64,000 nucleotides of DNA from Pseudomonadota bacterium (GTDB lineage: Bacteria > Pseudomonadota > Gammaproteobacteria > Steroidobacterales > Steroidobacteraceae). Positions 38,649-56,104 of the stretch are shown one piece after another (within the stretch, counting starts at the first letter, position 1; every line of letters begins with the position of its first letter). The notes beneath the pieces were generated by a model. That model ran no database searches, had not been told where the DNA came from, and worked only from the letters and a program-made list of their open reading frames with translations. Position numbers and translations under genes: made by a program. The stretch covers positions 1 through 64,000 of the forward strand of contig JAKAXA010000009.1 in the NCBI GenBank assembly GCA_021816775.1, given 5' to 3'.

Positions 38649-38678
38649 ATCCCCGCCGGCTCGCGCCGGCGGGGATTT
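38649..38678 (+). terminator. Hairpin terminator after the receptor gene
   Basis: A perfect 12-bp stem, ATCCCCGCCGGC with its complement, closes on TCGC (38661-38664) and is followed by TTT. It lies 21 bases after the receptor stop codon. Confidence 0.75.
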
Positions 38679-38752
38679 GAGAGCCGACAGCCCCGCTGAG
38701 CGCGCTCTCGCATTGGTCCCTCTAACAATGCCGTAATAAAACCAACCCCCTC

Positions 38753-38788
38753 GGGCCCTGCCGGCGCGAACCGGTAGGGCCCTTCTTT
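38753..38788 (+). terminator. Second hairpin terminator before the halogenase-like gene
   Basis: GGGCCCTGCCGG (38753-38764) pairs with CCGGTAGGGCCC (38771-38782) through one G-U pair, around a CGCGAA loop, and is followed by TTCTTT. It is 70 bases before the next gene and should insulate that gene from receptor transcription. Confidence 0.75.
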
Positions 38789-38858
38789 AATCAGCAGCGC
38801 CATTCCGGCACGGCTCGGGCGGTGCTAGCATCAGGCCTGCGATGCGGGAGGTCGGGGC

Positions 38859-40367
38859 ATGACTGAGCGGGCGATCAAGCGGGTGGTCATCGTCGGCGGC
38901 GGTACGGCCGGCTGGATGAGCGCGGCGGTGCTCATGCGGACCATGGCGGCGAGCCTGGAGGTGCATGTCATCGAGTCCGAGGCCATCGGCGTCATCGGCG
39001 TGGGCGAGGCGACGATCCCGCAGATTCGCAACGTCAGCCGCTTCCTCGGCATCGATGAGGACACGATGCTGCGCTCGACCGGCGGAACCTTCAAGCTCGC
39101 GATCGAATTCAACGACTGGCTGCGCATCGGCCACTCGTACATGCACGCCTTCGGCGAGGTGGGGTTGCCGCTCGGGCCGCTGCCGTTTCAGCACTACTGG
39201 CTGCGCAGCCAGAAGGATGCGGCCGCAGCGGACCTGTGGACCTACTCGCTGAATGCGGCTGCCGCGCGCGCACACCGCATGGCGCGCCTGGAAAAAATCG
39301 GCAACACGCCGCTCTCCGGCATCAACTACGCGTTCCATTTCGACGCAACTCGCTACGGCCGCGTGCTGCGCGAGTACGCCGAGCAGCGCGGCGCGAAGCG
39401 CACCGATGGCAAGATCGTCGACGTCAAGCTGCGCGGGACCGACGGATATATCGAGGCCCTCGTGCTGGAGAGCGGCGAGCGCATCGAGGGCGACCTGTTC
39501 ATCGATTGTTCGGGTTTCCGCGCATTGCTGATCGAGGGCGCACTGCACAGCGGGTTCGACGACTGGCGCGAATGGCTGCCGTGTGACCGGGCCGTGGCGG
39601 TCACGTCGGCCAATGGCGCCGTGGTGCGGCCGTTCACCCAGGCGACGGCGCGGCCCGCGGGGTGGCAATGGCGCATCCCGCAGCAGCACCGCTGCGGAGA
39701 CGGGCATGTGTACTGCAGCGAGTTCATGAGCGACGATGAGGCCACCTCGCTCCTGCTGGCCGGTCTCGAGGGACAGCCGTTGAGTGAGCCGCGGCTCATT
39801 CGGATATCCACCGGCGTGCGCCGCCGCCTGTGGCTGCGCAATTGCGTGGCCATCGGGCTCGCCGGGGGATTCATCGAGCCGCTGGAGTCGACGGGAATTC
39901 ATCTGGCGCAGTCGGGCATCAGCCGACTGCTCGCGCTCTTTCCCGACGCCGGCTTCGACCCGGTGATCGCCGAGGAGTACAACCGCCAGATGCGTCAGGA
40001 GTACGAACGGGTGCGGGATTTCGTGGTGCTGCACTATCGCGCGACGGAGCGGCGCGATACGCCTTTCTGGCGGCATTGCGCGGCGCTACCGGCACCCGAT
40101 GGGCTGGCGCACAAACTCGACATTTTCCAGGCCACCGGGCAGATCTTTCGCGAGGGCGAGGAGCTGTTCACCGAGCAGTCCTGGCTGCAGGTGCTGATCG
40201 GCCAGGGCGTGGCGCCGCGCCGCTATCACCCGGTGGCTGACAATCTGCCGAAGGAGCAGTTCGAGGAATTCCTGGGCAATATCAGAGCCTTGATTCACGG
40301 TGCCGTGAGCCGTATGGACAGCCACGAGCGGTTCATTGCGGAGCATTGCGCGGCCGAGGCGCAGTAG
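38859..40367 (+). CDS. Flavin-dependent halogenase-like protein, copy 1
   Basis: A 502-residue FAD protein of the tryptophan-halogenase family. FAD-binding VVIVGGGTAGWMSA is at 9-22, GVGEATIP at 47-54, Lys79 in GGTFKLAIEF aligns with the catalytic lysine of PrnA, and GWQWRIP is the halogenase-type W-x-W-x-I-P motif. PLESTGIHLAQSGI follows. Such genes are commonly found with sugar-uptake TonB receptors in Xanthomonas-like and Caulobacter-like bacteria, where no halogenated product is known. Convergent with copy 2, only 11 bases apart. The real substrate is unknown. Confidence 0.88.
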   Translation: MTERAIKRVVIVGGGTAGWMSAAVLMRTMAASLEVHVIESEAIGVIGVGEATIPQIRNVSRFLGIDEDTMLRSTGGTFKLAIEFNDWLRIGHSYMHAFGEVGLPLGPLPFQHYWLRSQKDAAAADLWTYSLNAAAARAHRMARLEKIGNTPLSGINYAFHFDATRYGRVLREYAEQRGAKRTDGKIVDVKLRGTDGYIEALVLESGERIEGDLFIDCSGFRALLIEGALHSGFDDWREWLPCDRAVAVTSANGAVVRPFTQATARPAGWQWRIPQQHRCGDGHVYCSEFMSDDEATSLLLAGLEGQPLSEPRLIRISTGVRRRLWLRNCVAIGLAGGFIEPLESTGIHLAQSGISRLLALFPDAGFDPVIAEEYNRQMRQEYERVRDFVVLHYRATERRDTPFWRHCAALPAPDGLAHKLDIFQATGQIFREGEELFTEQSWLQVLIGQGVAPRRYHPVADNLPKEQFEEFLGNIRALIHGAVSRMDSHERFIAEHCAAEAQ

Positions 40368-40378
40368 CGGCCGCCCGA

Positions 40379-41899
40379 TCAGACCGACAAGCGCATGGAG
40401 CGGCAATGCCGCTCGATGTACTCGCGGTGCGTGGGCAGAGAGTTCGCGGCCCGGGCCAGCACGTCGCGTATCCCTGCCAAATAGCGCGCCGCATCGACTT
40501 TGGCGTGCAAGTCGGCCAGCGGGTGATAGCGCTCGGGCCACACCTCCTGGCCGAGGAGGACCGCGAGCCAGTTACTGTTCTGAAACAGCTCGAGCGGCTC
40601 GGCGACGATGTGCCCGTAGTTGCGGAACTGATCGATCTTGTACTGCAGGGTCTCCGGTACCGGCATGGCGCGTGTGTGGCGCCAAAGCGGCTCGTCACGC
40701 TGCTGCGCGTGATAATGCAGGATGAGGAAATCGCGAATACGCTCGTACTCGCTGCGGGTCAGGCGGTTGAACTCGCATGCCAGCAATGGGTCGCAATCCC
40801 GATCCGGAAACAATGCAAGCAATCGTGTGATGGCCGACTGCACCAGGTGCAGCGCGGTCGATTCGAGCGGCTCGAGAAATCCCGCCGCCAACCCGATGGC
40901 CACGCAATTGCGCGACCAGAATTCGCGCCGCACGCCGGTCGTGAACTTGATCAGCCGGGGCCCGCCCAGCGCTTCGCCCTCGAGGTTCGCCAGCAGAACC
41001 GCTGTGGCCTCGTCCTCGCTCGTGAACTCGCTGCAATAGACGTGGCCATTCCCGGTACGGTGCTGCAGCGGGATGCGCCACTGCCAGCCGGCCGGCCGTG
41101 CAGTCGAGCGCGTGTAGGGCGGCAGATCCTGGCCGACCGCGCAGCCGACGGTGACTGCACGGTCGCAGGGTAGCCAGCGCCGCCAGTCCTCGTACCCGCA
41201 GCGCAGCGACCCCTCGATCAGCAGTGCGCGAAAGCCAGAGCAGTCGATGAACAGATCACCCTCGATCCGCCGGCCGGTCTCGAGCACGACGGCCTCGATG
41301 AAACCGTCCGTGCCGCGCACCTGCACGTCGACGATCTTGCCCTCGCTGCGCACAACGCCATGCTGCTCCGCGTAGCCGCGCAGGTATCGGGCGTAGAGCG
41401 CTGCATCAAAGTGATAGGCATAGTCGTAGTTTGAAAGCACGAGCCGCCGATCAGCGAGCGGCCGCTCGAAGCGGCCCGCCCGGGCCGCCGCCCACGCCAT
41501 GGCGTATTCCTGCATCGGGACGGTGTCGCCCCGCAATCGCTCGCGCAGCCAGTACTGGTGCAGCGGAACGGTGTCGAAATCCGGTGCGAATCCGCCGAAT
41601 GGATGGAAATAGCGCTGCCCGACCCGCGTCCAGTCGACGAATTCGATGCCGAGCTTGAAGGTGCCGCCGGTCGCGGCCGCAAACGCGTTCTCCTCGATTC
41701 CCAGCTGTTCATTAAAACGGCGGATCGGGGGAATCGTCGCCTCACCGACGCCCACGGTCCCGATGGCGTCGGACTCGACCAACTCTATGGGTGTGCGGCC
41801 CTGTGTCGCGTCGGCGAGCGCCGCGGCGCTCATCCAGCCAGCTGAACCGCCGCCGACGATGACGATGCGGCGAATATGACGCTCGGAAGTGTCGCTCAT
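40379..41899 (-). CDS. Flavin-dependent halogenase-like protein, copy 2
   Basis: A 506-residue paralogue of the neighbouring protein, with IVIVGGGSAGWMSAA, GVGEATIPPIRR, Lys82 in GGTFKLGIEF, GWQWRIP and PLESTALHLVQSAI. The two are clearly related but diverged, so the duplication is not recent. Transcribed from 41899 with a predicted LacI operator 190 bases upstream (42089-42102), which places it in the alpha-glucan regulon. Substrate unknown; halogenation of tryptophan is not supported by the setting. Confidence 0.88.
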   Translation of the reverse strand: MSDTSERHIRRIVIVGGGSAGWMSAAALADATQGRTPIELVESDAIGTVGVGEATIPPIRRFNEQLGIEENAFAAATGGTFKLGIEFVDWTRVGQRYFHPFGGFAPDFDTVPLHQYWLRERLRGDTVPMQEYAMAWAAARAGRFERPLADRRLVLSNYDYAYHFDAALYARYLRGYAEQHGVVRSEGKIVDVQVRGTDGFIEAVVLETGRRIEGDLFIDCSGFRALLIEGSLRCGYEDWRRWLPCDRAVTVGCAVGQDLPPYTRSTARPAGWQWRIPLQHRTGNGHVYCSEFTSEDEATAVLLANLEGEALGGPRLIKFTTGVRREFWSRNCVAIGLAAGFLEPLESTALHLVQSAITRLLALFPDRDCDPLLACEFNRLTRSEYERIRDFLILHYHAQQRDEPLWRHTRAMPVPETLQYKIDQFRNYGHIVAEPLELFQNSNWLAVLLGQEVWPERYHPLADLHAKVDAARYLAGIRDVLARAANSLPTHREYIERHCRSMRLSV

Positions 41900-42546
41900 G
41901 CGGTTTGCCCGTCAACACGAGGTGCCGCGATGCGGCGTCGCGATACCTTCGCCCTGATATTGCCATAACGTACCTGCGGCCGCCGGGTTGCGTGACGGTC
42001 CGAGCGAGTCCAGGTGCGTTACGCGGCCGCATCCCCTCGATTGTCGCAGCATAGAGCGTTGTGCTCGGGCCAGACCGTTCCGCGGGCGATGAATACGTAT
42101 GCGAAGCGTTGCCAAATCCGGCACGCCCGTCGCATTCTGCCGCGATAGCTCGGAGGACCGCGCACCGCACACGCGGCATTGTCTTTGCAATCGTGCATCT
42201 GTGGAGACCGCACGTGACAATGCCACGCTGCAAGCGCGCGGAGCGCCGGCGGTGACGCAGTGTGACCGGGTTGCTTCGGGATGCGCTAACGCATCCGCTC
42301 ATTGAATCGGCACCCAATCGTCGCAGCCCGTGCTCTCGCGAATGGCATCGGTGAGAGGCGCTCGCATCGCGCTGCGTTGCGATCGTGGTTGCTCCGCACG
42401 CATTCCGGCTGGGCGCAGGGCGTCGCAGGCCGCTTCCATCGGGTGATCCCCCGAATCCGGCGCGATGCGCGCCTCAGCGGGCGGTCTCCCCGGTGGCGAA
42501 TTTGCACCGGCGCCACGTGCGGCGCGTTGAGGGGGGATCCGACGAC
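41900..42546. other. 647-base regulatory gap between copy 2 and GH31
   Basis: No convincing gene is seen on either strand. The gap contains the fourth operator at 42089-42102. A GGGGGGAT tract at about 42531-42538 serves as ribosome-binding site for the GH31 gene. The in-frame open stretch before the GH31 start (from 42385) reads as a noncoding extension. Confidence 0.5.
42089..42102. promoter_or_regulatory. Predicted LacI-family operator 4
   Basis: ATGAATACGTATGC is identical to site 3, about 6.5 kb away. It lies 190 bases before the second halogenase-like gene and 445 bases before GH31, and may control either or both. Confidence 0.7.
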
Positions 42547-44931
42547 ATGAATCTGGGACATCGATGGGCCGCAATGGCGGCGGCCGGCGTGCTTGCCGCA
42601 GGGACCGGCCACGCTGCGCTCGCGGCCGGTGGCGCAGTCAGGACGCTGCCGAAGGGTGCCGACGTGGCGCTCGCGGGCGGCTCGTTGCACCTGACGCTGG
42701 TGCGCCGCAATGTGCTGCGGGTGCACTTTCTGCCGGGTGACCATGCCTCGCCTCCGGCGCTGGTGATGTCTCCGCACGCTCCAGTCGAGGCCGCCGGGCC
42801 GGTGACCGTTCGCAACAGCGGCCGTCAGCTCGTGCTGGAGAGCCGTGCGATGCGTGTGGTGTTCGACCGCGGCACGGACACTCTGAGCGTCTTCCGCGCG
42901 ACCAGCCCGGTCGCGGTCCTGACCGAGGCCGATCTCGCCGGCCTCGTGCACCGCACGCTGGCATTGCACTATGCGCCGAAGACAGCGGCGCTGTACGGTG
43001 TGCACGATTTCAACGCGTTTCAGCAGGCTCGCGCGGGCCTCTTGCGCAGCGGGCGGCAGCTGGCCACGGCGGGATTCCAGGGCGATGCCGGGGCGCCGCT
43101 GGTGTGGAGCACGTCGGGATTCGCCGTGCTCATCGACAGCCAGAAGACCCTCTTTGAACTCACGCCCGGCAGCATCCAGGTGCTGCGCGAGACACGCCCG
43201 GACCTCGACTACTACCTGATTCTCGGCTCGCCGAAGCGCATCTTCTCCACCCTGGATGTGCTTACCGGCCATGCGCCGCTGTTCCCGAAGTGGTCGTTCG
43301 GCTTCATCAACAGCCAGTGGGGCATCAACGAAGGGGAACTGCTGCACATCATCCACCGCTACCGCGCGCTGCACATTCCGATCGACGCCTTTTCGCTCGA
43401 TTTCGACTGGAAGGCCTGGGGCCAGAACAACTACGGCGAGTTCCGCTGGAACAGCAAGAAGTTCCCCGATGGCCCGACGGGCAAGCTCGACCGCGAGCTC
43501 ACTGCCCTCGGCATTCATCTGATCGGCATCATGAAGCCGCGTATCCACGTGAACACGGTCGAGGGGCAGTACGCCACCGAGCATCACCTGTGGCTGCCGG
43601 GCCAGAAGGCGAGCATCGACTATTTCTCGCACAAGCCGGTGAAGACCCTCGATTTCGACAAGGCGGCGACCCGCAAGTGGTTCTTCAACCCGGCGCTGCG
43701 GCACAGCTTCGAGACCGGCATCGTCGGCTGGTGGAACGACGAGGACGATGAGACCGGCCACGACAGGCAGTTCTTCAACATGGAGCGAGCCCTCTACGAC
43801 GGGCAGCGCAAGTACTTCAAGGAACGGGTCTGGTCATTGAACCGCAACTTCTGGCTCGGAGCGCAGCGCTACGCCTACGGCCTGTGGTCCGGGGACATCA
43901 GGAGTGGCTTCGCCAGCATGGCCGCGCAGCGTCAGCGGATGCTGAGCGCCATCGACGTGGGGGAAATGTGGTGGGGCATGGATGGCGGCGGCTTCCATCT
44001 GCATCCCTCCTCGGAGAACTACGCCCGCTGGCTCGAGTTCGACGCCTTCGCCCCGATCTGCCGCGTCCACGGCAGCCACCTGCAGCGCCGCCAGCCCTGG
44101 ATCTATGGCTCAACCGCCGCCCGCGCCGCGACCGCGGCGCTCGATCTGCGTTACCGGCTGATGCCCTACATCTATTCGAATGCGTGGCACGAGCACGTCA
44201 CGGGAATCGGCCTCGTCCGTCCGCTGACCTTCTCCTGGCCGCATGACCGGCACGTGCGCAACGATTACAGCGCCTGGATGTTCGGCAAGTGGCTGCTCGT
44301 CTCGCCGGTGGTGCACCGCCAGCAGCGCGTCAAGCACCTGTACCTGCCGCCCGGTACCTGGACGAACTTCTTCACCGGCAAGGTCTACCGCGGCGGCAGG
44401 ACCTATACCCTGGCGCTCGACTACAAGACCTGGATGGACATCCCGCTGTTCGTCCGCCAGGGGGCCATTATCCCGACCCAGCCGCTGATGCAGTACGTCG
44501 GGCAGCATCCGGTGACCCAGCTCACGGTGGAAGTCTTTCCGGCCAAACGGGCCACGCACTTCGATTACTACGACGACAACGGCGAGACCTATGCCTACGA
44601 GCACGGACGGTACTTCCTGCAGCGTCTCGGCACCCAGGCGCGCGGCCGAACCGTCCAACTGACCCTCGCCCCGGTACGCGGAACGTACAAGCCCGCGCTG
44701 CATCGCTACCTGTTCGTCGTGCATCGGGTTCGCGCCGGTGCCGTGAGCGTCGACGGCCGCGCGCTGAACCCCGCCGCCAATCTGGCGGCGCTCAGCGGCT
44801 GTACGACGGTCTGTTGGGCGCGCGGCCGCAACCGCGTCGCTTCCCTTACGTTTATCGATCTGCCCGCCGGTAAGCCCTACCGCGTGAGCATCAAGGAGGA
44901 GCACCACCAGCAGGGCCGACGGCCTGACTGA
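42547..44931 (+). CDS. Exported GH31 alpha-glucosidase
   Basis: A 794-residue GH31 enzyme with a signal peptide (to about residue 27, AALAAGG). GH31 features are the PKWSFGFINSQWG strand, SLDFDWKAWG, GWWNDEDDE with the likely nucleophile Asp398, YGLWSGDIRSGF carrying the acid/base Asp, and WGMDGGGF, plus the C-terminal beta domain (LFVRQGAIIPTQPLMQYV). It would remove terminal glucose from alpha-glucans in the periplasm. First gene of a run of six same-direction genes, five glycosidases and a carrier. Confidence 0.92.
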   Translation: MNLGHRWAAMAAAGVLAAGTGHAALAAGGAVRTLPKGADVALAGGSLHLTLVRRNVLRVHFLPGDHASPPALVMSPHAPVEAAGPVTVRNSGRQLVLESRAMRVVFDRGTDTLSVFRATSPVAVLTEADLAGLVHRTLALHYAPKTAALYGVHDFNAFQQARAGLLRSGRQLATAGFQGDAGAPLVWSTSGFAVLIDSQKTLFELTPGSIQVLRETRPDLDYYLILGSPKRIFSTLDVLTGHAPLFPKWSFGFINSQWGINEGELLHIIHRYRALHIPIDAFSLDFDWKAWGQNNYGEFRWNSKKFPDGPTGKLDRELTALGIHLIGIMKPRIHVNTVEGQYATEHHLWLPGQKASIDYFSHKPVKTLDFDKAATRKWFFNPALRHSFETGIVGWWNDEDDETGHDRQFFNMERALYDGQRKYFKERVWSLNRNFWLGAQRYAYGLWSGDIRSGFASMAAQRQRMLSAIDVGEMWWGMDGGGFHLHPSSENYARWLEFDAFAPICRVHGSHLQRRQPWIYGSTAARAATAALDLRYRLMPYIYSNAWHEHVTGIGLVRPLTFSWPHDRHVRNDYSAWMFGKWLLVSPVVHRQQRVKHLYLPPGTWTNFFTGKVYRGGRTYTLALDYKTWMDIPLFVRQGAIIPTQPLMQYVGQHPVTQLTVEVFPAKRATHFDYYDDNGETYAYEHGRYFLQRLGTQARGRTVQLTLAPVRGTYKPALHRYLFVVHRVRAGAVSVDGRALNPAANLAALSGCTTVCWARGRNRVASLTFIDLPAGKPYRVSIKEEHHQQGRRPD

Positions 44932-44964
44932 ACGAAGCTGCGCACGTTGCCGGCCCGGAGTCCC

Positions 44965-44974
44965 GGGGGGGGGG
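44965..44974. repeat. Ten-base poly-G tract
   Basis: Ten consecutive G residues lie in the 161-base gap between GH31 and the first exported GH13 gene, followed by a small CCGGT-CTG-ACCGG hairpin. Such tracts are prone to slippage and to sequencing error. The tract is 119 bases from the next start codon, so any effect would be on transcription. Confidence 0.6.
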
Positions 44975-45002
44975 CGTGCGCGCGGGGAAGAATCCGGTCT
45001 GA

Positions 45003-47186
<2,184 letters not shown>

Positions 47187-47267
47187 GAGCATCGCACGGG
47201 AGTTGCCGGGCCGCCGGCTGCGCGGATATCGATATGAGCTTGGGGATTCGGCGACTCAATCAGCAGT

Positions 47268-53755
<6,488 letters not shown>

Positions 53756-53759
<4 letters not shown>

Positions 53760-55252
53760 GCAGCAAGCCCGAGCTGTCGGTCCGGCAGATTCTTAACATG
53801 TCGGTCGGCTTTCTCGGCATTCAGTTCGCCTTCGGGCTGCAGAACGCCAACGTCAGCCGCATTTTTCAGACGCTCGGGGCGCACCTGTCACTGATCCCGG
53901 CCCTGTGGATCGCCGCACCGCTCACGGGACTGCTGGTGCAGCCCGTCATCGGCTATGCCTCCGACCGCACCTGGGGGCGATTCGGGCGGCGCCGGCCGTA
54001 CTTCCTCGCCGGCGCGCTGCTCACCACCCTGGCCCTGCTCGTCATGCCGGACTCCCCGGCGCTTTGGGTCGCCGCGATGATGCTGTGGCTGATGGATGCC
54101 TCCGTGAACATCTCCATGGAGCCCTTCCGCGCCTTCGTCGCCGACCAGCTGCCGACCTCGCAACGGCCGCTCGGCTTCGCCCTGCAGACCCTGTTCATCG
54201 GCCTCGGTGCGGTGCTGTCCTCGGTCCTGCCGTGGGTGCTGGCGCGTTTCGGCGTGGCCAACGTCGCGCCCCGGGGCGAGATTCCGGCCACGGTGCGGCT
54301 GTCCTTCTACGCCGGCGCCGCCGTGCTGATGGCGGCGGTGCTGTGGACGGTGCTGACCACGCGCGAATATCCGCCGGAGCGCCTGCGCGCGTTCGCTGAT
54401 TCACCTCCGGTGCGCCGCCTGTTGGATGTCTCGCGTGCGTGGCGGCCGGGCTTGCTGTTGCTCGTGCTCGGCGCTGCCGGCATCATCCTCATCCATCACT
54501 TTGCCCTCGACCCCAAGTTGTATCTGCTCGCCGGCGGCCTCGCGGTCGGCGGTGCGCTGTTCCTGTGGCTCAGCCGCTCCCGCAGCCGCGGCATGGTCCG
54601 GCAGGTGATGGCGGACCTCTACGGCATGCCGCAGGCGATGCGGCGCCTCGCCTGGGTGCAGTTCTTTTCGTGGTTCGCCATGTTCGCGCTGTGGATCTAC
54701 ACCACCCCGGCGGTCACCGCCGTGCAGTTCGGCAGCAGCAACCCGCTCTCGAGCGCCTACAATGCCGGTGCCAACTGGGTGGACGTGCTGTTCGGCGCCT
54801 ACAACGGCTTCGCCGTGCTGGCCGCGCTCGTCATCCCGCAGATGGTCCGCCGGGCCGGGGTGCGCTGGACGCACGTCATCAATCTGACGGCAGCCGCGGC
54901 CGGGCTCATCTCCTTCGCGTGGGTGCGCGATCCCGAATGGCTGCTGCTGTCGATGCTCGGCGTCGGGTTCGGCTGGGCGTCGATCCTCTCGCTGCCGTAC
55001 ACGCTGCTCGCCGACAATCTGCCGGCGGAGAAAATGGGCATCTACATGGGGATCTTCAATTTCTTCGTGGTGATCCCGCAGCTGCTCGCCGCGAGCGTGC
55101 TCGGGGTGCTGCTGCAGGTGTTCTTCCGCGACCATGCGGTCTTTGGGCTGGTGCTCGGCGGGGTGAGCCTGGCGCTCGCGGGTCTGTGCACGTTGCGCGT
55201 CGCCGAGCCGGGCGCGGGCCTGCTCGCCGCCGCGCCCGCGCCGCAAGCCTAG
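53756..55252 (+). CDS. MFS/GPH-type alpha-glucoside (maltose) transporter
   Basis: A 498-residue carrier with about 12 membrane segments. GLQNANVSRIFQTLGA, GLLVQPVIGYASDRTWGRFGRRRPY and LADNLPAEKMGIYMGIFNFF are typical of the SLC45/sucrose-maltose branch of the GPH and MFS carriers, including the MalY-like carriers of TonB-receptor maltose loci. GTG 53756 overlaps the glycosidase stop by four bases. It would move maltose or small dextrins from periplasm to cytosol, where the GH13_23-like enzyme acts. Last gene of the glucan run. Confidence 0.9.
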
Positions 55253-55261
55253 GACAGCCCG

Positions 55262-55285
55262 GATCGGCCGCTCGGGCGGCCGATC
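55262..55285 (+). terminator. Hairpin after the glucan operon
   Basis: A perfect 10-bp stem, GATCGGCCGC with GCGGCCGATC, closes on TCGG. It begins ten bases after the transporter stop codon and ends 15 bases before the glyoxalase II start. No T tract follows, so termination may be weak. Confidence 0.6.
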
Positions 55286-55300
55286 GGTTATGCTCACTCT

Positions 55301-56089
55301 ATGCTGATCGAGCGGATCTGGACCGGCAACGCCTATCGCAACTTCCACTACCTGGTGGCCTGCCCCGAGACCGGCGAGGCGCTCGCCATCGACCCGCTCG
55401 AGTGGCGGTTGTGCTGGGAGGCGGCCCGGGCCAAGGGCTGGCGGATCACCCAGATTCTCAATACCCACGAGCACCGCGATCACACCGGCGGCAACGCCGG
55501 CCTGGTTGCGGCGACGGGCGCGAAGGTCCTGGCCCACGCCGGCGCCGCGGCCCGCATCGGCGGGGTCGATCGGGGGCTTGCGGCCGGCGATGTGATCCGG
55601 GTCGGGCGGGTCGAGCTCGAATGCCTGGACACCCCCGGACACACCCTCGCGCACGTGTGCCTGCTGGCGCACGGAGCGCGCCCGGCGCTCTTCTCGGGCG
55701 ATACCCTGTTCAACGCCGGTGCCGGTAATTGCCACAACGGAGGCGATCCGGAGCGCCTCTATGAGACCTTCAGCCGGCTGCTCGCGCGCCTGCCGGATGC
55801 GACCCGGGTCTTTCCGGGTCACGAATACCTGGTGCGCAACCTCGAATTCACGCTCGACCGCGAGCCGGACAACCCGGCGGCGCGAGAGCTCCTCTCGCGT
55901 GTGCGGCTGGCCGATCCGGCCGAAGCGCCCGTCACCACGCTGGCGGACGAGCGGCGCATCAACACCTTCCTGCGCCTCGAGAGTCCCACGCTGATCGAGC
56001 GGCTGCGCGCGACGATTCCGGCACTCGACGCTCACCCGGACGCGCGCACGGTCTTCCTGCGGCTGCGCGAGCTGCGCAACCGCTGGTAG
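55301..56089 (+). CDS. gloB: Hydroxyacylglutathione hydrolase (glyoxalase II)
   Basis: A 262-residue metallo-beta-lactamase-fold enzyme that frees D-lactate and glutathione from S-lactoylglutathione. Metal motif THEHRDH has His56, His58, Asp60 and His61; DTPGHTLAHVC, FSGDTLFNAGAGNC and FPGHEYLVRNLEFT are GloB hallmarks. The C-terminal substrate domain is present. It lies 15 bases before uvrD and may share its transcript. Confidence 0.94.
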   Translation: MLIERIWTGNAYRNFHYLVACPETGEALAIDPLEWRLCWEAARAKGWRITQILNTHEHRDHTGGNAGLVAATGAKVLAHAGAAARIGGVDRGLAAGDVIRVGRVELECLDTPGHTLAHVCLLAHGARPALFSGDTLFNAGAGNCHNGGDPERLYETFSRLLARLPDATRVFPGHEYLVRNLEFTLDREPDNPAARELLSRVRLADPAEAPVTTLADERRINTFLRLESPTLIERLRATIPALDAHPDARTVFLRLRELRNRW

Positions 56090-56104
56090 TAGAATGCCCC
56101 GCCC

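Noticed and set aside
38859-41899. Reading the two flavoproteins as a halogenated-metabolite biosynthesis cluster
   Set aside because: No biosynthetic enzymes, carrier proteins or flavin reductase genes are nearby. The context and shared operator are those of sugar uptake.
42385-42546. In-frame extension of the GH31 gene to 42385
   Set aside because: The signal peptide begins at the ATG at 42547, which has a ribosome-binding site. The added residues would place 54 basic residues before it.
47226-47235. ATATCGATAT palindrome as a fifth LacI operator
   Set aside because: It has a central CG but lacks the TACGTA core shared by the four other sites. One short palindrome is weak evidence.
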